From Homalodisca vitripennis (Eukaryota; Arthropoda; Insecta; Hemiptera; Cicadellidae), in contig NC_060211.1 of the NCBI RefSeq assembly GCF_021130785.1, positions 22,677,001 to 22,741,000 of the forward strand: a stretch of DNA of 64,000 nucleotides, read 5' to 3'. Made by a program: the position numbers and the translations under genes. Shown here piece by piece: positions 12,367 through 24,109 of the stretch (position 1 is the stretch's first letter; each line of letters opens with the position of its first letter). Under the pieces are notes generated by a model. It was not told the DNA's origin and ran no database searches. It was given only the letters and a program-made list of their open reading frames with translations.

Positions 12367-15330
12367 ACGCTGACGGACGTTGGAGACTGACGGGTATCCG
12401 TGACTTAGACGTAAATTTAATTAAGTCTCGATATATACTTTGGTTACAATTTAGGTTCCAATAAATTATGGCGGGCTAGGCAGGTTAAACGGGGGATCGT
12501 GGGGTTGTGGGGATCGGGAAATACGGGCAGCATGGGTTAGGTATCGAGGGTCAGTATATGTTTTAATTTTAGGGGGTTTTAATTATGGGGTAACATTAAT
12601 CAGAAATGCTAAATCAAAGCTGGCTAGAGGAGTGTCCCAACATAATGACCGATCCGGGCCTTTGGGGGGAATATAATTAGGTTTAGTGTCGGGATCAACA
12701 CGTGGTTAGTCACTACTACCGGAAAATAGGTTTAACAATATTATAGTAACGACCTACCCTTGTTTCATACTAAGTGTCAGTAAGAAGTCTTCACCGAAAT
12801 TGCATGATCAATTTCAAATTTATATTTCATTTTATTCTTGAGATGTCTTGCAAACAGACAACCAGACAACTGTACAGACATTTGTAACCCCCTTCCCCTC
12901 CCCACCATTGATAGCTCAAATCCAATGAATGGACGTGCAATGTTCTAGTCTATGTGGAAATAAAGTTTCATGGAAAAGTCTACAAATGAAATCTTTCTTG
13001 AAATATCTTACAGATGGTTAATCTGTATGTGTTGGTATGTCTCAGGTTAAAATTTCAAATGATTGTCCTCAGTTTAAAATAAAGTAAATTTGTTCAGAAA
13101 ATTTCTTGCTGGTATCATTGCTATCCATAATAATATAGAAAGTATGTTCGTTAACGCTCGGTAACTTGTGAGAAATCTGATATGCAGCATTATCAATTGT
13201 GTAAAATTTCACGTCAATAAGTCAGTTCATTCTCAAGTTATAGTGGAGGCAGATATACGGATAGACAAACAAACAGACAAATAGACCAAAATAAAAGTTC
13301 CACTCCTTTCATGAATGATCAGCCAGTAACTGCTTTGCTCTAATACTAGAGAAAAATATGATGTGTGTGTTAGATCTTGTAATAAAATATTTTGCTTTTA
13401 ATTTTCGGATGTATAACCTTATCTGGACTACTTAGTGGCTGAGCGTTAACCAAGCCTATAATTTGTGAGACTGGAAAAGTTCTGTTTGTCTGTTCTGTAA
13501 ATTTAAAGGTGTTTCCAAAACAATTCGTCTATAGATTTGAAATTTTTCATAAAGCTTCAATTATTCATAGGGAACATAAAGTTCGGTAATGATGTTTCAC
13601 ATCCTATGTGATTTGGCTGAGCGTTAGCAAACATTTTACATCGGGCTTATGCTTATGGTAAAGAAAAGCAGCGTCATAATCAAATTATTAAGAGCAGGAT
13701 TATGGTCCGTTCGTTGAGGCCCGAATCAGTTGTTTCCATAAATGGCTGAGAACTCTAAGGAGATAGTAATACTTATAAAGTCTGTGTCATAAACTCGTAC
13801 CATTTATCAGAAAGTTCCACTTGTGTCGATGAATATTGTTCACATGAAGAATTTTGTTTGTCCAACAAGTTAACTGCAGTTTATCCAATCCTGCCGCTTA
13901 TGAGAAGTTCTTTTAACAGTTTTATACGCAGTTCAGCGGTGGTGGTACCCTCAGTATTAAAGCATTAACTAACAGCAGATTTTGAAATTATATATTCCTT
14001 ATTTAGTGATCCTTGAAGGAGATATATTAATATAGTTTTGAATTTCAAATATTTCAATCAAATATTACATATAAGAGTATGCAAACAAGAAAATACCACA
14101 TTTAGATCCAGTTGGCCCGGTTACCAAAGGTATAACATTGCCTTGCATGCAATACAAACCTAATTTCAGGACTCTTGCTATTATCATATTGGATGGCGTA
14201 TTCTCGATCGATTCGCTGCAGGTTTGGTCTTCATCTGTCTTGCTTATGGCAGAGAAAACATTGCATTCATTGAATACAGAACAATTGTATGAACTAAAGT
14301 TCTGACGAATTGTATATTATTGGCAGTGGAAATATATAGTCACGTGGTTATTTTCACGTCAATTATCAGTTGTATTGATACTATTTGTAATACTGGGTAT
14401 TAAAGGATTTCTGTTCTCAATGCTCACGTGGGGTTTTCCCTCTCTTGATCTTCTAATTTAATGGAAGTCGGAAGTTTTAGATTAATCCTGGCCATTTACT
14501 ATTTTATTTTTTAGTTCTAGTAGTTGGAGCAACGTAGTCGGGTCGTGGACTATAGCTTAAAATGCCATTAACGAGGGCCTTTTCTTTATCGACCAATCGA
14601 ACTTTAGATTTTAAAGATTAGAGTTCTTACAAGGAATTCAGATTCGTCCCTGAAACTACCTCTCTCCTAAATCACCCTTACCTGGTTCCACATATGTCTC
14701 ATTAACTCAATACGAAGCAGAGTGACAAAATTATCCAAGCATTATCACATTTCCTATAATTATCCTGATCGAGTATTATTTACTTATTTCCTGTGGAAGA
14801 ACTACCTTTGAAAGCCAGAAATTAATTTCACCTCAGGTATACTTCGGTTTTAAAAATCATGATTCAGCTATGAATCTTTACCGTGTTCATATGGAATGAG
14901 GAATTAACCATTGCCTGGTTTCTTATGGAACGTTCTTTAAGGCATCAACTCAGGACCTAGAACCAGCTGTAGATATTTCCTCTATTTAGTCTACCTACAT
15001 GTTGTATAATCTTCCCTAGGCACAACTACCGTCCAAAGATGTATAGGTTTATCTCTTCGATCCAATTAAAACAAAGCTATTTTGTTTACACATGGACTCC
15101 GAGATTTTGCCCTTCTAGACAGACTCACGTCTAGCTGAGATAATTGTTACAATATCACTAACGAGCTCCTCTTATTTGTGAAATCAAGAAGAAGATTTCA
15201 GTCAATTCTCAATCAGATAGAGTGGATATTAGTCCGATTATACTTCTTGACCAGGAGGCAATAAAATCATCGTGCACAATTATTTGACGCGTAAAATAGT
15301 TGTCAAAGAGTTTTTTAATATAATTTCGGA
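12367..15330 (+). repeat. Direct tandem duplication of about 2.96 kb, copy A
   Basis: Starts ACGCTGACGGACGTTGGAG and ends AATATAATTTCGGA. The same sequence in the same order recurs at 15341-18298, with scattered substitutions and small indels along the whole length. The first 300 bp are GC-rich and include CCAATAAATTATGGCGGGC. Within the unit are segments of the dispersed CTAACGCTCAGCCA family, including reverse-oriented GGCTGAGCGTTA at about 13437 and 13615. Copy A is separated from copy B by only 10 bp (15331-15340). No intact coding frame is conserved between the copies. Confidence 0.9.
13434..13640 (-). repeat. Reverse-oriented copy of the CTAACGCTCAGCCA family (in copy A)
   Basis: GTGGCTGAGCGTTAACCAAG at the left and TTTGGCTGAGCGTTAGCAAA at the right are the reverse complement of the boundary motif of the dispersed family. 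Internal GATTTGAAATTTTTCAT and GTCTGTTCTGTAAATTT segments also fit the family in reverse. Confidence 0.6.
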
Positions 15331-16407
15331 GCGGACGGGTACGCTGACGGACGTTTGGAGACTGACGGGTATCCGTGACTTAGACGTAAATTTAATTAAG
15401 TCTCGATATATACTTTGGTTACAATTTGGGTTCCAATAAATTATGGCGGGCTAGGCAGGTTTAGACGGGGGATCTTGGGATTGTGTGGGGATCGGGAAAT
15501 ACGGGCAGCATGGTTTAGGTAACGAGGGTCAGTATATGTTTTTAATGTTAGGGGGGGTTTTAATTATGGTGTAACATTAATAAGAAATGCTAAAATCAAA
15601 GCTGGCTAGAGGAGTGTCCCAACATAATGACCGATCCGGGCCTTTGGGGGGAATATAATTAGGTTTGGTGTCGGATCACCACGTGGTTCCTCACTACTAC
15701 CGGAAAATAGGTTTTAACAATATTATAGTAACGACCTACCCTTGTTTCATACTAAGTATCAGTAAGAAGTCTTCACCGAAATTGCATGATCAATTTCAAA
15801 TTTATATTTCATTTTATTCTTGAGATGTCTTGCAAACAGACAACCAGACAACTGTACAGACATTTGTAACCCCCTCCCCTCCCCGCCATTGATAGCTCAA
15901 ATCCAATGAATGGACGTGCAATGTTCTAGTCTATGTGGAAATAAAGTTTCATGGAAAAGTCTACAAATGAAATCTTTCTTGAAATATCTTACAGATGGTT
16001 AGGCTGTATGTGGTGGTATGTCTCATGTTCAAATTTCAAATGATTGTCCTCAGTTTAAAATAAAGTAAATTTGTTCAGAAAATTTCTTGCTGGTATCATT
16101 GCTATCCATAATAATATAGAAAGTATGTTCGTTAACGCACGTAACTTGTGAGAAATCTGATATGCAGCACATTATCAATTGTGTAAAATTTCACGTCAAT
16201 AAGTCAGTTCATTCTCAAGTTATAGTGGAGGCAGATATACGGATAGACAAACAAACAGACAGATAGACCAAAATAAAAGTTCCATTCCTTTCATTATTGA
16301 TCAGCCAGTAACTGCTTTGCTCTATTACTAGAGAAAAATATTATGTGTGTGTTAGATCTTGTAATAAAATATTTTGCTTTTCATTTTCGGATGTATAACC
16401 CTATCTG

Positions 16408-16620
16408 GACTACTTAGTGGCTGAGCGTTAACCAAGCCTATAATTTGTGAGACTGGAAAAGTTCTGTTTGTCTGTTCTTCTGTAAATTTAAAGGTGTTTT
16501 CCAAAACAATTCGTCTATAGATTTTGAAATTATTTCATTAAGCTTCAATTATTCATAGGGAACATAAAGTTCAGTAAAGATTTTTCACATTCTATGTGAT
16601 TTGGCTGAGCGTTAGCAAAC
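16408..16620 (-). repeat. Reverse-oriented copy of the CTAACGCTCAGCCA family (in copy B)
   Basis: The counterpart of the reverse-oriented repeat at 13434-13640, carried along in the tandem duplication. It is bounded by TAGTGGCTGAGCGTTAACC and ATTTGGCTGAGCGTTAGC. Confidence 0.6.
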
Positions 16621-17080
16621 GTTTTTACATCGGGCTTATGCTTATGGTAAAGAGAAGCAGCGTCATAATCAAATTATTAAGAGCAGGATTATGGTCAGTT
16701 CGTTGAGGCCCGAATCAGTTGTTTCCATAAATGGCTGAGAACTCTAAGGAGATAGCAATACTTACAAAGTCTGTGTCATAAATTCGTACCATGTATCAGA
16801 AAGTTCCACATGTGTCGATGAATATTGTTCATAGTGAAGAAGTTTGTATGTCCAACAAGTTAACTGCAGTTTATACAATCCTGCCGCTTATGAGAAGTTC
16901 TTTTAACAGTTTTATACGCAGTTCAGCGGGTGGTGGTACCCTCAGTATTAAAGCATTAACTAACAGCAGATTTGAAATTATATTAGTGATCCTTGAAGGA
17001 GATATATTAATATAGTTTGAATTTAAAATATTTCAATCAAATATTACATATAAAGAGTATGCAAACAATAAAATCCACAT

Positions 17081-17263
17081 TTACAGCATTTCCAGTAGGC
17101 CGTTTACCAAAGGTATAAAATTACCTTGCATGCAATACAAAGCTAATTCAGGACTCTTGCTATTATCATATTGGATGGCGTATTCGATCGATTCGCTGCA
17201 GGTTTGGTCTATATCTGTCTTGCTTATGGCAGAGAAAACCCTGTATTCATGCATCAGAGACAA
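17081..17263 (-). pseudogene. Short unidentified frame, better preserved in copy B than A
   Basis: A minus-strand open frame of about 60 codons with mixed composition (phrases HEYRVFSAISKTDIDQTC and ALYCMQGNFIPLVNG) lies in copy B. The matching part of copy A (about 14115-14275) carries the phrases GLYCMQGN and IPLV but is interrupted by frame changes. I do not recognise it. It may be a relic of a gene or transposon ORF inside the duplicated unit, or a chance frame. No splice sites or start context help decide. Confidence 0.25.
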
Positions 17264-18298
17264 AATGCATTTACTAAAGTTCTAACGTGTGTTATTGGCA
17301 GTGGAAATATGTAGTCACGTGGTTATTTTCACGTTAATTAATAGTTGTATTGATACTGTCTGTAATACTGGGTATTAAAAGGATTTCTGTTCTCACAGAT
17401 TACGTGGTTTTTCCCTCTCTTGACCTTCTAATTAGTGGTAGCCGGAAATTTTAGATTAATCTGGTCATTGAGTATTTTCGTTTGAGTTCTAGTAGTTGGA
17501 GCAACGTAGGTTGCTCGAGGAATATATCTTAAAATGTTATTACCGAAGCATTTTCTTTATCGACCACTCGAACTTTAGATTTTAAAGATTAGGGTTCTTA
17601 CAAGGGATTCAAATTGGTCCGGGAACTACCTCTCTCCTAAATCACACTTACTTGGTTCCACATATGTCCCATTAACTCCGGACGAAGCAGAGTGACAAAA
17701 TCATCCAAGCATTATCACATTTCATATCATTATCCTGATCGAGCATTATTTACTTATGTGCTATGAAAGAACTACTTTTGAAAGCCAGAAATTAATTTCA
17801 CCTCAGGTATACTTTGGTTTTAAAATCATGATTCAGCTATGTATCTTTGCCGTGGTCATATTGAATCAGGAATTAACCATTGACTGGTTTCTTATAGAAC
17901 GTTCTTTAAGGCAGCAACTCAGGACCTAGAACCAGCTGTAGATATTTCCTCTTTTTAGTCTACTTACATGTTGTGTAATCTTCCCTAGACACAACTACCG
18001 TCCAAAGATGTATAGGTTTATCTCTTCGATCCAATTAAAACAAAGCTATTTTGTTTACGGCTGGACTCCGAGATTTGCCCTTCTAGACAGACTCACGTCT
18101 AGCTGAGATAATTGTTACGATATCACTAACGAGCTCCTCTTATTTTTGAAATCAAGAAGAAGATTTCAGTCAATTCTCAATCAGATAGAGTGGATCTTAG
18201 TCGGATTATACTTCTTGACCAGGGAGGCAATAAAATCATCGTGCACAATTATTTGACGCGTAAAATAGTTGTCAAAGAGTTTTTAATATAATTTCGGA

Positions 18299-20652
18299 TT
18301 TCACGTTTTTCGGGACTCACTACGTAATGAAATTACCTTTTCCGGTTCTAAAAATCAGCTGTTTTTAATTTTAAACCATAAGAAACTTAGGAGCTGTTTA
18401 AAATCAAACAGTCCGTCTTAAAAAAAAAAGGAATTGAATAATCAAAATATCTCGTGTCCTATTGACATCAATCTTTTTCTCTCTTAGCTCATTTCCTCCC
18501 CCGTTTATTTCTGTTTATTTTTATTCCAGTTCATTTCAAACATTTGAAATCGTCAGTTTATTGTGATAAAACCCAATCTCAATAAGATTTCTGTACAGAA
18601 TTTAATTTCTCTTCAAACACATATACTTGAAATAAAATAAATTAAATCACAGTAACAACTCAGTTTTCACGTTTAAAGAGTAAACAACATGTCATAAACA
18701 GCTAAAATCTGCTAAAGACCAATTGGGTAACTCAAAGCTTTGTAGTGTGTATGCCACATGCAAAGGTACGTACAAACGTGTGTGGAGTGTTGTGGAAAAA
18801 TGGATCAGAGACCAAAATGGTTACTTGTATTATCTCTAAATGGTATTTATAACGATATTTTTATTTTTTTATGTTTTTTCATTTATTTATTGTTTGTTTT
18901 GATAAAAAAATTTATGTATAAACGAAATGTAGGCCGTGCAAACAAATTTAATAAAATTTTACCTAGCATTAATAAAGTCCGCAGATGACAGCTTAGTATT
19001 AATGTTTTCCACATAGCATTGGGGAACCGACCTCAGAATTTCAGGTACGTCCAAAACCTGCAACAGTCACAAATCTTGAGTCTCAGTTACAATGCACTGA
19101 TATTTCTTCCCCTGTGGAGTACAATATTGTATGAGTTTGTCTCCACTGTTTATTATTTTTGTACGTCACATTATTATCCATGAATCCTGGCAAATCTTAG
19201 TTGTAATGGTTCTGATAGATGGTTCTGGTAGATGGATAGAGCATTGAAACACCTCAGATTAATTATAATCAGATATAAAAAGAATGAATTGTAATTTGGA
19301 ATCAGTACTCTAGGGGTAGAGAAAAAATAGGACAAGTGGACCCAAAATCTGTGACAACATCTTGTTGTAAAAATTGTTAGGGTATCACGCAAATTGCTAT
19401 TTTTCTTTGTTTTAATTAATAACATCATGAAAGCTAGGCTGGAAAACTCTGCCTAAGCTGTGTGTATTATTTTTATTCGAATTAGTTAAAAATATCGGTT
19501 AGTGACATTTACTAGTATTTATGAAACATATTTTTGAAGTAATTAACTTAGTAAAACTAATTATTTCAATAGTAAAAACAACCATTATTGTTCATTGTAC
19601 ACAACAGAGGAACAACAAATAGATTATTTCCGAATGCTGAGAGGCTATTCACACAAAAATGTATTTCAAAATACATGGACACAAAAAAGTATTGCACTAC
19701 CATAAATAACATTTTTAATAGATTTATAAACACAGATCTTAAATTGTCACATAATTTTAAAGTGCTTTTATACAGTTCTTTTAGCCTTATGGATATATAA
19801 CCTAGATAGTAAATTAATGCAGTATCAGTGTTGTCCGTAAGTTAACAAGCGCAAAGCTGTAATAAAAATACATTAAAAATGGTTGTTGGTATAGCTAAAG
19901 GGTTTATTCAAAACATCTCATATTTATTTAAATCCTGGCTAGCGTTTTTATTAATATGTAAAGGAATATTATAGAACTGTCCACCTGAGATACAAAAATG
20001 TAACATTAATGGAGATATTCATACATATGTATACGTCCATTAAACCTCTAGCTGACATGGCCCTCATCATTATGTGTGATACACCCAAACAACGTATTTT
20101 AAATTTGTAAATTTTAGTAACTATTCTTGTGCTTAGCCAGTGAGCTGTATTTTTTATATTTTACTGGAATTTTGATTTAAAAAATTAACGATAATATTCA
20201 AACCTAAAACCATGGTGGCACATTCGGACTTGAACTTGCCATAGTCTAAATGTTGAAAAGTCACTAACTCTTATAAAATTACTATATTGCTGTGCACAGT
20301 TCTACTATACTAATACATAGTCAAACCATTTTGTGCTTACTCCAAGCATCTTTTGCATTCTTTATGTATATTATAATAATTTCTTTCTGATTGAGTCTGT
20401 TAACGGTTAATCAACAAGTAATGATAATAATTCCTGATAAAATATCAAGCATTTGGAAACAGGAATTATCTTACAATTCTATCTAAAGAAGATGCAATAA
20501 TAACCGTAGTGTGTTTAACAGTCAATTTCGCGATCGTTGCTAGACTGAAATATGTATACTAAGAACAGAGAGTCACGTGACATTGTCGAATAGGATATTT
20601 GGAAACTGGTACGTAAGACGTGAGTATAAAGCGGGACGTCTGTGTGTTGACT

Positions 20653-20655
<3 letters not shown>
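18299..20655. other. Non-coding, nothing recognisable
   Basis: AT-rich stretch between the tandem duplication and the first GT microsatellite. It holds only short frames without domains. Confidence 0.4.

Positions 20656-20693
<38 letters not shown>
20656..20693. repeat. (GT)n microsatellite
   Basis: About 19 uninterrupted GT units between CTCTC and CCGGCGG. Confidence 0.95.
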
Positions 20694-20695
<2 letters not shown>

Positions 20696-21558
20696 GGCGG
20701 TAACAAGGTATTCAGCTGTATTTGAATACAAATATCGTCAATTAGTATTACTGTAATGAAATATTTCTATAAACCCAACACTGCTAAATAACTTCCATAT
20801 TTTTTAAGAAATATATAAACCATATCATGTGCATGTTACAAATAACGTTACCGTATATACCATTCTTACCAAAACAAATAAAAGAACCTATTTGGGTCTT
20901 TAAATAGCAACCTATATAAATTTATATAATTATTGACTGTGATTATTTTAACATTTTTTTAACTAGCAAAGAATTAAAAGAATTAATTTTTATTTTCTGT
21001 GTATTACTTACCACTTATGACACGATGTTTAATCATTTAGTTCATTTAATGCCAGTTAGTTTTAGTGCTATTTTGAGAATATAATTTTCAAGGTCTCAAT
21101 GTATTACTGAGTGCTAACGAATCCTATCTTTCAAGAGGTAGACAAATCTTACTCTTTTTTACACGATATATAGAACATTTTTTGAGGGATGGATTTAAAA
21201 TGTTGCAATAAGTATCATTTCTTTATAAGCAACATCTATATTGACGATTGTGAATGACCCTTAGTGGGATTTGGATAAGCGTTACCAAAGAGATCTGATT
21301 TGACTTATTTCGCATCGGGATTTAGTATATTCTTCTATAACTCAGTGGTGGAAAATTTGTTCTTCTATGTTTCTTCATATCTGACCGTCTCTATGTGTAT
21401 CTTGATAAGGAAAAGTGCTATAGATTTGAAATTTTGCATCAGGAAAAATGGAAATGAATATTGTACCTTGAGTGGGTATCACTCATCTTACCATAATGCC
21501 GTCAAAGATTCGGCCATTGGCTTCAAGGGTCTGGGGGGGAGACAGGAGTCCTCCAGGC

Positions 21559-21560
<2 letters not shown>
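20694..21560. other. Non-coding; possible degenerate dispersed repeat near 21260
   Basis: No gene. Around 21265-21445 the phrases GTGGGATTTGGATAAGCGTTACC and TAGATTTGAAATTTTGCATC (in pieces) resemble the reverse-oriented dispersed family seen at 13434-13640, strongly diverged. Confidence 0.35.
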
Positions 21561-21644
<84 letters not shown>

Positions 21645-21658
21645 GAGAGGAGAGAGAG
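21561..21658. repeat. (GA)n microsatellite
   Basis: Nearly perfect GA repeat of about 98 bp with a single GATA interruption near 21639 and a GG near 21650. Open frames on both strands across it (RERERE and SLSLSL) are artefacts of the repeat. Confidence 0.95.
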
Positions 21659-24063
21659 TGAGTGAGGGGGGGGAGAGAAATCTGCGTCTCGGTAGTGATA
21701 TCTGCAGGCACTGTTCTGAAATTCGAATTTGTAAGCAAATGTTTCTGGTTCTTTGGAAAACTACTACTGATGTTTGCTATGTCAACAGCTGGTCAGTATT
21801 ACTTACATTAGGAATATTAAAAGTAAATATTATCCATTTTTCTGAATTAATATTATTCCAAGTAATTTTTTTGATCTTTCCCTTCATATCAAACTTTGTC
21901 GAACTTCTACGAATTTTTTTATCAATTATTTAAAATAAATTGCCGAATTCGTCTAGCCGCTCTCTATATTAGCGCTTAGCAATTCATTTTGTGATTCTTT
22001 TTAATCTATGAGATAAATCAAGTCTTTTATCTTGATCAACATTATATCAACCAGCGGAGCAATTTGGAAAATTATGAACTGCTACTATTGTTTATGGACT
22101 AATTTTACATAGTCAAATTGGGTACTACGTAATTTTCCAACTTGTCATCACTTACGGAGTGTACTCTCAAGTGTGTTGTCATGTATCATATTACAATCTT
22201 TTCATCAGAAATTTTTAATTGTTTAGCCCTAAAAGTTATACTTCAAAATTAAACTTCCTTTAAATATTCATACTTAACTGCTCTATTAATCATGTACATG
22301 GAAAAAGAATCAATAATACTAATAATAAAAAGGGCAGTATGTCTGGGCACCATTATTTCTATTTTACTCTTTATTAACTCACATTTCTTAACTTCAAGCG
22401 TCCTCATTATCAATCCTGAATTAACATATAAGTTTTTGAATACCCTTAAAAAATTTGTACAATATCGGTTCAATAACAAGAAATCCAAAGGATTTGCTGT
22501 ATTTACTGCTTGAATAGTAAGGTGTCATCTGTTCATGTTATTTGATTTAAATCTTGCGTTTACTTAGACCTTAATACGTCCTGATCAATCTATACAATTT
22601 AGGTGTGAAGTTTTTTTAAATATAATATCAATATCAAGGCTCAATTTAAAATTGCAGGAACAGTTATCCGAGGAATTTGTAATGAATTTAAACTGCAGGT
22701 ATTTGAATAACTAACCTGCTTTATACATTTAAAATTACCACTTCATTTGCAATGCCTGGAAAGGATATCCCAGGATTTACATGTATTATTTCGTTAGAGA
22801 GTAAACTTGACAATGGGATTAATGAAGAGTATTAAGGCGACACTCCCGCGAAGTCTGATTGTCCCTGAACACAATGACCTGTCACTGGAGACTAATCAAG
22901 TCCTCTACCAACACTCGTTCGTATTCTTTACTTGCTTTTATTTGATTGCATACGTCCTGACATTTACGTAATCATTCTATTTCCCACTTTAGTATCACTG
23001 AATGGAAGAGGAGTTTTTCAGTTTCCGGTTGTATACATTTGTAGAAAATAATAATTCTAGGAAATGAAGCATTAAAATCTGTTTATCATTTCTACACTTA
23101 AAAGTTTCTTACTTTTAATTGAAATATTCTGTTCTTGTTTATTCATCTAGATTACTTATCCAAACTCAACATTGGTTAGTCATTTTAAAAATATTTATAA
23201 ACCAAACAAGAATATATTAATATTTTTATTTTAAAATTTAATTTAAAATGTATTTATTCCAAAAACATTTGCGATGAACACAAAACTCCTAAAAATTGCA
23301 AGTCTACACACTTAAACAATATGAGTGGTAAAGTTTTGGGTATTTTTTCCACTGTTTCCAAAACCGTAATTAATTATAAATTATGAAGTTAAACATTACA
23401 CTATTATTGATTAATCCAGTAGGGTTCACTTGTGGGCGATACACGACTTATATGCAAAGGTCCTTATATTACTTGGTGCAGTTTATAAGCCTTTTTCCTA
23501 AGGGAACAAATAAAATTATTGATTAATTCAGATCGTTATGTTACTTAAAGGCTAGAATAGTAAATTGGCTGAGTAAAAATATTCTGTATGGAATTAAACA
23601 TTAAATTTGAAAGGGTCCACAATACTCATAAAATATGCAAAGTTATGATAATTATTAGCTATTAAATAACACTATTATAAATATACTCGTAATTATACTT
23701 ACCTCAATATACGTACGTTTTTGTCCACAAAATACATTCTTTTCAATGGATATTTATTTTAACACAAAGAATCGAAAATGAAGTATACACACTGCTATCA
23801 GAAGTTGTATTATTCTACTATTAAAACAATTAAAATTCAATTATTGTTACAGAGAAAGTTATAGTACAAACTCGCCTTCGGCTCCCTGGGGGCTTCGCCA
23901 ATTACACTGTCTTCTAGTATTTAGGTATATGTAATTTTTGCTTGTATTGTGGAGAAATCTCTATTTATCGACATTTGCTATTAAATTTATAAAATTATAA
24001 AATCTGAGAGAAGATATTACATATTTAAAGTGTTTCCTCTATTTTGTTTTCCACATACATGAA

Positions 24064-24066
<3 letters not shown>
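21659..24066. other. Non-coding; short GC-rich blip at about 23873-23903
   Basis: AT-rich with no gene recognised. At about 23873-23903 there is a sharply GC-rich phrase, CGCCTTCGGCTCC followed by CTGGGGGCTTCGCC, in an otherwise AT-rich setting. I cannot assign it. Confidence 0.4.

Positions 24067-24106
<40 letters not shown>
24067..24106. repeat. (GT)n microsatellite
   Basis: About 20 GT units, preceded by AACAC and followed by a short T-run. Confidence 0.95.

Positions 24107-24109
<3 letters not shown>

Larger units (their letters stand above)
15341..18298 (+). repeat. Direct tandem duplication of about 2.96 kb, copy B
   Basis: Second copy of the unit seen at 12367-15330, starting ACGCTGACGGACGTTTGGAG and ending AATATAATTTCGGA. 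Landmarks shared with copy A include CCGATCCGGGCCTTTGGGG, CAACCAGACAACTGTACAG, ATTGCATGATCAATTTCAAA and CTAGCTGAGATAATTGTTAC. Differences are frequent enough (for example GGATCAACACG versus GGATCACCACG) that this is not a fresh duplication or an assembly collapse of identical reads. The boundaries lack TG/CA ends, so an LTR pair is not supported. Confidence 0.9.

Noticed and set aside
12367..18298. Two LTRs of a retrotransposon with the interior lost
   Set aside because: No TG/CA ends, no primer binding site or polypurine tract at the 10-bp junction, no target duplication visible.
21300..21933. Overlapping open frames with long Arg-Glu or Ser-Leu runs
   Set aside because: They exist only because the (GA)n repeat is open in all frames; no conserved flanking coding sequence.
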